NCBI GenBank assembly: GCA_030044485.1
Contig: JASHVQ010000215.1
Location: 1-10,982, forward strand
Origin: Methylovirgula sp.
GTDB taxonomy: Bacteria > Pseudomonadota > Alphaproteobacteria > Rhizobiales > Beijerinckiaceae
DNA length: 10,982 nt
Direction of reading: 5' to 3'
Under the pieces are notes generated by a model. That model was given only the letters and a program-made list of their open reading frames with translations. It was not told the origin of the DNA and did no database searches. Made by a program: the position numbers and the translations under genes. Positions 1-5,688 of this stretch are shown piece by piece (positions within the stretch are counted from its first letter, which is position 1; each line of letters starts with the position of its first letter).

Positions 1-1
1 C

Positions 2-487
2 GGCACAAGCACGGCGCTGCGCGCCGGCATCGCGATCTTGGCGATCGCCGCGGCGACGATCGCCAGCGCTTTCGTTTTCCAGGCTTTGGGCTATGCGCCC
101 TGCGAACTCTGCCTGAAAGAACGCATTCCCTATTATGCCGGCATGGCGGTCGCCTTGCCGACCGACGTGCTTGCGGCGCGCGGCCCGCGCCGCCTGCTTC
201 CGGCGGCGTTCGCGGCATTGTTTCTGATCTTCGCGGCGAGCACCGTCTTCGGCGTCTATCACGCCGGCGTCGAATGGGGCTTTTGGCCGGGGCCGTCGAG
301 CTGCACCGGGGCGATCGGCCGCGCGACATCGATGCAGGATTTCCTGCATCAGCTCAACAATGCGAAAGTGGTGCGCTGCGACGCGGTGGCGATTCGCATT
401 CTGGGTCTATCGCTCGCCGGCTGGAACGCGGTGATTTCGGCGCTGCTGGCGGGAATTGCAGTTTTTGGGATTGCGCGGGCGCGGTGA
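2..487 (+). CDS. dsbB: Disulfide bond formation protein B (DsbB family), 5' end missing
   Basis: This is an inner-membrane quinone reductase that re-oxidises the periplasmic thiol oxidase DsbA and passes the electrons to ubiquinone. The reading frame is open from the left edge; 161 codons are visible and the true start lies outside the window. Visible residues 8-29 form a hydrophobic helix, followed at once by the CxxC redox pair C34/C37 (PCELC) and the conserved Arg41 of the 'ERIPYY' segment. Further hydrophobic segments lie near residues 65-90 and 129-155. The second periplasmic cysteine pair is probably C101 (SSCTG) and C126 (VRCDA). The length fits the roughly 165-175 residues usual for the family, so little is lost. 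It ends 41 bp before the stop of rlmN, tail to tail. A DsbI-type paralogue is possible, but the four cysteines and the spacing favour DsbB. Confidence 0.9.
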   Translation, partial: GTSTALRAGIAILAIAAATIASAFVFQALGYAPCELCLKERIPYYAGMAVALPTDVLAARGPRRLLPAAFAALFLIFAASTVFGVYHAGVEWGFWPGPSSCTGAIGRATSMQDFLHQLNNAKVVRCDAVAIRILGLSLAGWNAVISALLAGIAVFGIARAR

Positions 488-494
488 AGCGCAA

Positions 495-537
495 CCCTGT
501 CCCACAGGGCCACGGGGAGAGGGGCACCTCACCCCTC
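495..537. terminator. Pair of short hairpins between convergent dsbB and rlmN, possible bidirectional terminator
   Basis: Two perfect inverted repeats sit in and around the 41-bp gap. CCCTGT/ACAGGG (495-500 and 504-509) has a 3-base loop. GAGGGG/CCCCTC (519-524 and 532-537) has a 7-base loop and spans the rlmN stop codon. Neither is followed by a clear T-run on either strand, so intrinsic termination is only a guess. The position between two convergent genes is the main support. It could also be a remnant of a short intergenic repeat. Confidence 0.35.
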
Positions 538-1716
538 CACCACCATCCGCGCTCTTGCCCGCAGCTTTTCCGTTGCGCTCTTCAACTGCCCGCAGGCGGC
601 GAGGATGTCTCTTCCGCGCGGCGTGCGCACCGGGCTTGCATAGCCGGCGGAAAAGACGATCTCGGAAAAGGCCTCGATCTTTTCCCAATCTGAACATTCG
701 TATTTCGTGCCCGGCCAGGGATTGAACGGGATGAGGTTGATCTTCGCCGGGATGCCCTTCAAAAGCCGCACCAGTTGGCGCGCTTCGGCGGGCGAATCGT
801 TGACGCCCTTCAGCATCACGTATTCGAAGGTGACGCGCCGCGCGTTGGAAGCGCCGGGATAGGCGCGGCAGGCCGCGAGCAATTCCTTCAGCGGATATTT
901 TCTGTTGAGCGGCACGAGCCTGTCGCGGAGTTCGTCGCTGACCGCGTGCAGCGAGATCGCCAGCATCGAGCCGGCTTCCGCGCCGAGCGGGGCGATCTGC
1001 GGCACGACGCCCGCCGTCGAGACGGTGATGCGGCGCTTGGAGACCGAGAGTCCATCGCCGTCGGCGAGCACGGAGACGGCGTCGCGCACGTTCTCGAAAT
1101 TGAAGAGCGGCTCGCCCATGCCCATGAAGACCACGTTGCTGATCGGCCGCTGGCCTTCGCCCGGCAGCAGCCCGTCGTTGGGCGGGGTAAGCCCGGGAAA
1201 ATCGCCGAGCCGCTCGCGCGCCACGATGAGCTGGCCGACGATCTCGGCGCTCGTGAGATTGCGCACCAGCTTCTGCGTGCCCGTGTGGCAAAAGCTGCAG
1301 GTGAGCGTGCAGCCGACCTGGCTCGAAATGCAGAGCGTGCCGCGGTCGCTTTCCGGGATATAGACGCATTCGATCTCGGCGCCCTTGTCGTCGGCATCGA
1401 CGGGCGCGAGGCGCAAAAGCCATTTGCGCGTTCCGTCCTGCGAGATTTGTTCGGCCACGACCTCGGGACGCGCCAGGCTGTAACGGCCGGCAAGCTCGGC
1501 GCGCAGCGCCTTGCCGATGTTGAGCATGGCGTCGAAGCGCGTTGCGCCCTGGAAATAGATCCAGTGCCAAAGCTGGCCGGTTCGCATGCGGATCTCGCGT
1601 TCCGGCACTCCGTGGCGGCGCAGGATCGCGGCGAGCGCGTCGCGCGTCAGGCCGACGAGCGAGGGACGCGCAGCGTCGGCGTCACAATCCGGCCGCAGAA
1701 AGGAGGGTTCATTCAT
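529..1716 (-). CDS. rlmN: Dual-specificity 23S rRNA A2503 / tRNA A37 C2-methyltransferase RlmN
   Basis: This radical-SAM enzyme methylates carbon 2 of A2503 in the ribosomal peptidyl-transferase centre and, in studied homologues, of A37 in some tRNAs. The 395-residue product has an N-terminal RNA-recognition region (about 20-110, with 'QLWHWIY' at 49-55). The radical-SAM cluster motif CxxxCxxC is C136, C140 and C143. The SAM-binding 'GMGEP' is at 199-203. The two cysteines of the methyl-transfer mechanism are visible: C129 in '[10 protein letters not shown]' and C375 in 'AACGQL', matching C118 and C355 of the E. coli enzyme. Start: ATG at 1716, 57 bp from the divergent SIMPL gene, with only a weak ribosome binding site. 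The N-terminus 'MNEPS' resembles alphaproteobacterial relatives. C355-type chemistry plus 'QVGC' argues against the paralogue Cfr, and no resistance context is present. Confidence 0.96.
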   Translation of the reverse strand: MNEPSFLRPDCDADAARPSLVGLTRDALAAILRRHGVPEREIRMRTGQLWHWIYFQGATRFDAMLNIGKALRAELAGRYSLARPEVVAEQISQDGTRKWLLRLAPVDADDKGAEIECVYIPESDRGTLCISSQVGCTLTCSFCHTGTQKLVRNLTSAEIVGQLIVARERLGDFPGLTPPNDGLLPGEGQRPISNVVFMGMGEPLFNFENVRDAVSVLADGDGLSVSKRRITVSTAGVVPQIAPLGAEAGSMLAISLHAVSDELRDRLVPLNRKYPLKELLAACRAYPGASNARRVTFEYVMLKGVNDSPAEARQLVRLLKGIPAKINLIPFNPWPGTKYECSDWEKIEAFSEIVFSAGYASPVRTPRGRDILAACGQLKSATEKLRARARMVVEG

Positions 1717-1773
1717 GGCGGGCTTCTAACACGCGAGAGTTTCATTCTCCAGGAGAGACCAAAGGGGACATTC

Positions 1774-2487
1774 ATGCGCGGCCATATTCGATTTGCCCTG
1801 GCTTTTTTGACGTTTGCGCCAAGCGCGGCGGCGGCCCAGGCCGCCTTGAAGGATTCGGTGCCGCATATCAGCGTTGTCGGCCATGCCAGCACCGAAGTCA
1901 TGCCGGACATCGCCACCATCTCGCTTGCCGTCGAGACCGAGAAGCCGACCGCCGCGGAGGCCGCCGCCGCCAATGCAAGCGCCGCGCAAGCCCTCGTCGC
2001 CGCCATCAAGTCGCAAGGAATCGAGGGGCGCGACATCCAGACGATTTCCGTGACCCTCTCGCCCGACTACGAGGACGATGCGAGCCGGACCAAAACCGTC
2101 TTGCGCGGTTACATTGCGCGCAACAGCCTCGCGGTGCGCGTGCACGCGGTCGACAAGGCCGGGGCGATCGCACGGCGCTTGATCGATGCCGGCGCGAACC
2201 AGGTGGAGGACGTGAGCTTCGGTTACGAACACGCCGACGATGCCTATGACAAGTTGCGCGACGAAGCCGTGCGCGATGCGTTGCGCCGCGCCAAGGACTA
2301 TCTGCCTTCGGTCGGGCTCAGTTTGGGCCGCGTGTTGGAAATTGCCCCGATGGAGGGCAACGTCGGTCTCAGCGCGGCGCCTCGGGCCGCGGCCTATGCG
2401 CGTGCCGCGGAAACCAGCATCCCGCTCGAGCCGGGCACGATCACCCTGCAGACCGACGTTCAGGTCACCTGGGAACTTACGCACTAG
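1774..2487 (+). CDS. Secreted SIMPL-domain (DUF541) protein
   Basis: This 237-residue protein belongs to the SIMPL/DUF541 family (the family of E. coli YggE and of bacterial outer-membrane BP26-like proteins). Members are periplasmic or surface-associated, and their biochemical role is poorly defined; YggE has been linked to oxidative stress. Residues 1-22 look like a signal peptide: Arg at 2 and 6, hydrophobic core 7-20, and an Ala-rich cleavage region near 'AAAAQA'. The domain follows directly with 'ISVVGHAS' at 32-39 and 'ATISLAVE' at 47-54, and ends in the beta-strand 'ITLQTDVQVTWEL'. Start: the frame is open far upstream through antisense rlmN, but ATG 1774 is chosen because AAAGGGG (1761-1767) lies 6 bases before it and the signal peptide begins there. 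It stops 6 bp from the convergent methyltransferase, with no room for a terminator. Confidence 0.9.
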   Translation: MRGHIRFALAFLTFAPSAAAAQAALKDSVPHISVVGHASTEVMPDIATISLAVETEKPTAAEAAAANASAAQALVAAIKSQGIEGRDIQTISVTLSPDYEDDASRTKTVLRGYIARNSLAVRVHAVDKAGAIARRLIDAGANQVEDVSFGYEHADDAYDKLRDEAVRDALRRAKDYLPSVGLSLGRVLEIAPMEGNVGLSAAPRAAAYARAAETSIPLEPGTITLQTDVQVTWELTH

Positions 2488-2493
2488 GCTCGG

Positions 2494-3375
2494 TCAGCCG
2501 GGCTTTCTTTCTTTCGCGCCGAGCGCGTCGGCAAGCCGCCTCTGCGCGGAGCCTGGCCGCAGCGGCCTTTGCTGGCTCGCGTGCGGCGCCCAGCCGGAGA
2601 GAAAGATGAGTTCGAACGTCGCGCGCAGGCGGCCGTCGGGGTCGGCATGTTCGCGGGCGTAGATTTCTGCGGCGCGCAGAAAGATGCGCCGCCGCGTCGG
2701 CCGGCGCAGTCGCTCGATCAGCGAATTTGTCGCCCCCATGCCGCGCAGATCGGCGAGAAGCGCGAAGAGATGCGGATAGCGCACGGTGAGAGTCTCGACA
2801 TCGGCGACCGGCAGAGAAAAGCCCGCCCGTTGCAACAGAGCCCCCAGGTCGCGCACGTCGGCGAAAGGGGCGACGCGCGGCGACGTGCCGCCGGCGATCT
2901 CGATTTCGGCCGCGGCAAGCGCGCCGCGCAATTCGTCGAGACTTTTGCCGCCGATGAGACAGCCCAAAAAGAGCCCGTCGGGCCGCAGTGCGCGACGGAT
3001 TTGGGCCAGCGCGCCCGGCAGATCGTTGGCGTTTTGCAAGGCCAGCGCCGAGACGGCGAGATCGAAAGCGCCCGGCTTGAGGGGCAAAAGTTCCTCGTCG
3101 CCGACGGCGCGCAACAATTTGGCAGGGCCGGCGGTCGCCAGCAGCGGCGCAAGGCGCACGACCGTCCGGTTTGCTTGCGCGAGGCGCTGGGCGAGATCCG
3201 GCAAAGGCGTGCCTATGTCGGCGACCGTCCGGAAATGGCGCTTGACCGCGCCGAGCCTCTCGATCGCCTCGTCAGCAGCGCGGCGCAGCAGGAATTCGGC
3301 CGGACCGGCGGCGAGCGCACGGGCGAGCCTGCGCCGCTGCAGGGCGCGGTCGAAGATCAGAAAATCAGCCGGCAC
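2494..3375 (-). CDS. NDUFAF5-like methyltransferase-fold protein (probable complex I assembly factor)
   Basis: This 293-residue protein resembles mitochondrial NDUFAF5, a methyltransferase-fold protein that hydroxylates an arginine of the NDUFS7 subunit during complex I assembly. Family marks are 'FDRAL' near the N-terminus (8-12), 'GDEELLPL' (92-99), 'FDLAVSALALQNANDLPGAL' (104-123), 'RPDGLFLG' (131-138), a Gly-Gly-Thr-Ser-Pro segment (162-166), 'DLRGMGATN' (209-217) and a C-terminal 'GWAPHASQQRPLRPGS' (261-276). Most annotation pipelines would call it a generic SAM methyltransferase or BioC-like. The SAM-binding motif I is unusual: 'VADIGTPLPD' (51-60) replaces the usual D-x-G-x-G-x-G. Start: GTG 3375 is the only plausible start, since an in-frame stop lies at 3385-3387. 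It lies 40 bp downstream of a small membrane-protein gene on the same strand. NDUFAF5 likeness is strong; the reaction in bacteria is inferred. Confidence 0.82.
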   Translation of the reverse strand: MPADFLIFDRALQRRRLARALAAGPAEFLLRRAADEAIERLGAVKRHFRTVADIGTPLPDLAQRLAQANRTVVRLAPLLATAGPAKLLRAVGDEELLPLKPGAFDLAVSALALQNANDLPGALAQIRRALRPDGLFLGCLIGGKSLDELRGALAAAEIEIAGGTSPRVAPFADVRDLGALLQRAGFSLPVADVETLTVRYPHLFALLADLRGMGATNSLIERLRRPTRRRIFLRAAEIYAREHADPDGRLRATFELIFLSGWAPHASQQRPLRPGSAQRRLADALGAKERKPG

Positions 3376-3388
3376 GGGTCCATGCTAC

Positions 3389-3409
3389 CGCGCCCAGGGA
3401 CCGGGCGCG
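3389..3409 (-). other. Perfect 7-bp GC-rich hairpin between the small membrane protein gene and the methyltransferase gene
   Basis: CGCGCCC (3389-3395) and GGGCGCG (3403-3409) form a perfect inverted repeat with a 7-base loop. It lies in the 40-bp gap between the stop of the 46-residue ORF and the GTG start of the NDUFAF5-like gene. There is no T-run after it on either strand, so it may be a processing or attenuation element, or a weak terminator, rather than a classical intrinsic terminator. Confidence 0.35.
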
Positions 3410-3415
3410 AAGCGC

Positions 3416-3556
3416 TCAGTTGCGCGACGCCCGGACGCGGGCCGGCAGTTTCGCTTGCCGCAGCGGCAGAGGCATAAGCACCGAGGCTGCGAGGCCGATG
3501 CCGATCAGCAGCCACATGGGCGCGCAGGCGAGAAAAAGCACGAGATTGGTCAGCAT
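3416..3556 (-). CDS. Small single-pass membrane protein, 46 residues, function unknown
   Basis: I do not recognise a family. The product has one strongly hydrophobic stretch from about residue 3 to 30, including Cys11 and Trp15, then a short basic tail (Arg33, Lys36, Arg40, Arg42, Arg45). By the positive-inside rule the tail would be cytoplasmic. The frame is open well upstream through antisense comF, but ATG 3556 is the likely start: a strong Shine-Dalgarno GGAGG (minus strand, positions 3562-3566) sits 5 bases before it, and the hydrophobic segment starts at this methionine. The gene is followed on the same strand by the NDUFAF5-like gene after 40 bp, and diverges from comF over 132 bp. It is too small for many gene finders and may be unannotated in relatives. 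Co-transcription with the methyltransferase is plausible but interrupted by a hairpin. Confidence 0.65.
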   Translation of the reverse strand: MLTNLVLFLACAPMWLLIGIGLAASVLMPLPLRQAKLPARVRASRN

Positions 3557-3688
3557 CGTAGCCTCCAGGCGGGTTGGTCGGCGTGGGTCCCTTTCCCTTG
3601 AGTCGTGCGATGCCGCGGTCAGGTTCACGCGACATGCGCTTTTCTCGAGGCTCTGGCGTCTGCCGCAAGCTCCACTATCCTGGGCCCT

Positions 3689-4492
3689 ATGACCCATGGG
3701 ACGGATGCGCCTTGCCCTCCCGACGCTCTCGGCCGAGCGGCATCGGCCCTGCGCCATCGCCTCGCGCGCCTGGCGGCGGGGGCGCTCGATCTGCTTTTTC
3801 CGCCCGCGTGCCTCGCCTGCCATAAAGCGATCGCCGCGCATGGCGCGCTTTGCCCCGCCTGCTGGGGCCGGATCAATTTCATCGAAAAACCCTATTGCGA
3901 ACGGCTTGGCACGCCTTTCCCCTACGATCTCGGCATCGAAGGCCTGCATTCGCCGGAGGCCATCGCCAATCCGCCGGTCTATACGCGGGCGCGCGCCGTC
4001 GCGCGCTTCGAGGAAGGCCCGGCGCGCGTCCTGGTGCACCGGCTGAAATACAGCGATCGCCTGGAGCTCGCCTGGCCGCTCGGGGCCTGGATGGCGCGCG
4101 CCGGACAGGAAATTCTCGTCGCGGCCGATGTCATCGTTCCGGTGCCTCTGCATCGCCGTCGGCTCATTTGGCGGCGCTTCAATCAGGCCAATGCGCTCGC
4201 CCTTGGCGTGGCGCGCTTCTGCGGCAAGCCGGTCGATCCGTTCGCGCTCGTCCGCGTCAAGCCGACCGCGCCGCAAGTCGGCCTCACGCGCGCGCAGCGG
4301 GCCACAAACGTCCAGGGCGCCTTCGCCGTGCCGGAAGAAGCGCGACCTTCGGTCGAGGGCCGCGCCGTCGTCCTCGTCGACGACGTGATGACGACGGGCG
4401 CGACGCTCAACGCCGCGGCGCGCGCCTTGCTGCGCGGCGGAGCAAAGCGCGTCGATGTGCTCGTCTTCGCGCGGGTTGTGACGGGCGCTTGA
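3689..4492 (+). CDS. comF: ComF family phosphoribosyltransferase-like protein
   Basis: This is a ComF/GntX-type protein with a zinc-ribbon head and a type I phosphoribosyltransferase domain. Homologues are needed for DNA uptake during transformation in some bacteria, but most alphaproteobacterial members have no known role. The 267-residue product has a zinc-binding-like CxxC pair of pairs (C41/C44 and C55/C58), 'RLKYSDR' at 118-124, 'VIVPVPLHRRRLIWRRFNQA' around 149-168, and the PRPP-binding loop 'VVLVDDVMTTGAT' at 227-239. Start: ATG 3689 is chosen over an upstream in-frame start at 3605, because the region before it is not protein-like and a weak -10 (TATCCT, 3676-3681) ends just before it. 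That would give a leaderless or very short leader transcript. No Shine-Dalgarno is visible. No other competence genes are nearby. Confidence 0.92.
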   Translation: MTHGTDAPCPPDALGRAASALRHRLARLAAGALDLLFPPACLACHKAIAAHGALCPACWGRINFIEKPYCERLGTPFPYDLGIEGLHSPEAIANPPVYTRARAVARFEEGPARVLVHRLKYSDRLELAWPLGAWMARAGQEILVAADVIVPVPLHRRRLIWRRFNQANALALGVARFCGKPVDPFALVRVKPTAPQVGLTRAQRATNVQGAFAVPEEARPSVEGRAVVLVDDVMTTGATLNAAARALLRGGAKRVDVLVFARVVTGA

Positions 4493-4505
4493 ATGCTCCT
4501 ATAGT
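4476..4505 (+). promoter_or_regulatory. Putative sigma-70 type promoter of grxC inside the end of comF
   Basis: A -35-like TTGTGA (4476-4481) and a -10-like TATAGT (4500-4505) are separated by 18 bases. The expected start would give a leader of about 10 bases before grxC. It overlaps the last codons of comF, so grxC may be both read through from comF and transcribed on its own. This rests on sequence resemblance only. Confidence 0.4.
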
Positions 4506-4521
4506 CGGCGCAAGGCCGATC

Positions 4522-4794
4522 ATGTCCGCTTCCGGAATCCGCATCTACACGACGCGCGCCTGCCCTTATTGCCGCATGGCCAAGGAGCTTCTGCGCATGC
4601 GCCATCTCGCCTACGAGGAAATTTCCGTCGACGACGATTTCGAGGCGCGCGCCGAAATGGCGCAAAGAGCGCAGGGCCGCAGCACCGTGCCGCAAATCTT
4701 CTTCGGACAAACGCACATTGGCGGCTGCGACGAGCTCTACGAGCTCGATTCGAGCGGCCGGCTCGATGCGCTCATCGCCACCCTGGCGCGTTAG
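4522..4794 (+). CDS. grxC: Glutaredoxin 3 (GrxC)
   Basis: This is a small dithiol glutaredoxin that reduces protein disulfides and glutathione mixed disulfides in the cytoplasm using glutathione. The 90-residue product shows the whole family pattern: beta-strand 'IRIYTT' (6-11), active site CPYC at 14-17, the 'STVPQIF' cis-proline loop (Pro57) and the glutathione-contacting 'GGCDEL' (67-72). The length is typical of bacterial Grx3. Start: ATG 4522 has AAGG (4512-4515) 6 bases upstream and begins just before the first beta-strand; the open frame further upstream is antisense-like noise over comF. It follows comF by 29 bp, a pairing I recall from Rhizobiales, and ends 4 bp before the stop of convergent ubiG with no terminator between. 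Confidence 0.97.
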   Translation: MSASGIRIYTTRACPYCRMAKELLRMRHLAYEEISVDDDFEARAEMAQRAQGRSTVPQIFFGQTHIGGCDELYELDSSGRLDALIATLAR

Positions 4795-4798
4795 GCGC

Positions 4799-5548
4799 TT
4801 AGGCGCGGCGCGCGGCGACCAGCATGTAATTCACGTCCGTGTCGCGGCTCTGTTGCCATTTTCCGGCGAGCGCATTGAAGATCACGCCCGTTTCGTCGAT
4901 GACCTGGAGCCCGGCCTCGTTGAGCGCCGCGGCGAGTTCCCGCGGCGTGACGAAATGCTCCCACTTGTGCGTGCCCTTTGGCAGCCAGCCCAGCACATAT
5001 TCCGCCCCGACAATGGCGAGCGCATAACTCTTGAGCGTGCGGTTGAGCGTCGCCACCACGCAAAGCCCGCGGGGCCGCACCATGCGCGCCGCAGTTCCGA
5101 TAAACGCTTTCAGATCGCGCACGTGCTCGACCACTTCCATGGCGAGCACGACGTCGAACGTCCGGTCCTGCGCGGAGAGCGCTTCGGCGGTCGTGCAGAG
5201 ATAATCGACGCCCAGCCCCTGCTGTTCGGCGTGGCGGCGCGCGACGCGGATATTGGCGGGCGCCGGGTCGATCGCAGTCACTTCGGCGCCAAGTCGGCTC
5301 ATGGCTTCCGACAGCAGGCCTCCGCCGCAGCCTATGTCGAGCAAGGCGAGACCTTCGAGCGGCCGCCCCGCCCCTTGTTTGCCGAAGTGCCTGCTTAAGA
5401 AGCGTTCGAGATATTCGACGCGCACCGGATTGAAGCGGTGCAGCGGCCGCATGGGTCCGTCCGGATTCCACCAATTTTCCGCGAGCCTGTCGAAACGGGC
5501 GACTTCTTCGGGGTCTATGCTCGGATCGCTTCCTTGCGGGGGCGGCAT
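4799..5548 (-). CDS. ubiG: Ubiquinone biosynthesis O-methyltransferase UbiG
   Basis: UbiG is a SAM-dependent enzyme that carries out both O-methylations in ubiquinone synthesis, acting on 2-polyprenyl-6-hydroxyphenol and on 3-demethylubiquinol at the membrane surface. The 249-residue product has the N-terminal 'FDRLAENWWNPDGPMRPLHR' (19-38) that typifies UbiG, SAM motif I 'LDIGCGGG' (70-77), the acidic motif II residue in 'AIDPAP' (92-97), 'MEVVEHV' (137-143), and the membrane-contact region around 'LPKGTHKWEHFVTP' (189-202). Start: ATG 5548 has AAAGGA (minus strand, 5555-5560) 6 bases upstream. A TTG ten codons further up is in frame but that signal lies between it and the ATG, so the shorter form is preferred and gives the usual family length. 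It diverges from lysC and converges on grxC. Confidence 0.97.
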   Translation of the reverse strand: MPPPQGSDPSIDPEEVARFDRLAENWWNPDGPMRPLHRFNPVRVEYLERFLSRHFGKQGAGRPLEGLALLDIGCGGGLLSEAMSRLGAEVTAIDPAPANIRVARRHAEQQGLGVDYLCTTAEALSAQDRTFDVVLAMEVVEHVRDLKAFIGTAARMVRPRGLCVVATLNRTLKSYALAIVGAEYVLGWLPKGTHKWEHFVTPRELAAALNEAGLQVIDETGVIFNALAGKWQQSRDTDVNYMLVAARRA

Positions 5549-5579
5549 GGGAATTCCTTTGCAAAGCGAACGCGCCAAT

Positions 5580-5607
5580 TTGACTTGATCTGCCGCTCGT
5601 GTATAGG
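5580..5607 (+). promoter_or_regulatory. Putative sigma-70 type promoter of lysC in the ubiG-lysC divergent region
   Basis: TTGACT (5580-5585) and TATAGG (5602-5607) are separated by 16 bases. Transcription would begin near 5614 and give a leader of about 75 bases before the lysC ATG. The same place holds TGTATA (5600-5605), which reads TATACA on the other strand and could serve as the -10 of ubiG, although I see no good -35 for it. I see no lysine riboswitch-like structure in the lysC leader. Confidence 0.5.
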
Positions 5608-5688
5608 CGGCGCAGCCTTGCGGCGCGAGCGCTCCGGTCGCCGCGGCGCCATCAATTCGCTCTCGTATGGAAAGACTTGCCGGACCCT

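Noticed and set aside
407..1570. A 387-codon minus-strand frame in the same region as rlmN
   Set aside because: It is an alternate frame of rlmN. The Fe-S cysteines and other RlmN motifs are all in the 529-1716 frame.
775..1773. Upstream extension of the SIMPL gene frame through rlmN, making a 570-residue protein
   Set aside because: The extra part is antisense to rlmN. The signal peptide and ribosome binding site place the real start at 1774.
3676..3691. comF as evidence for a competence locus
   Set aside because: comF-like genes are widespread and usually stand alone in Alphaproteobacteria. No other uptake genes are present in the window.
3557..4276. Long N-terminal extension of the small membrane protein frame across comF
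   Set aside because: It is antisense to comF with a low-complexity, Arg-rich product. The strong ribosome binding site at 3562-3566 supports the short form.
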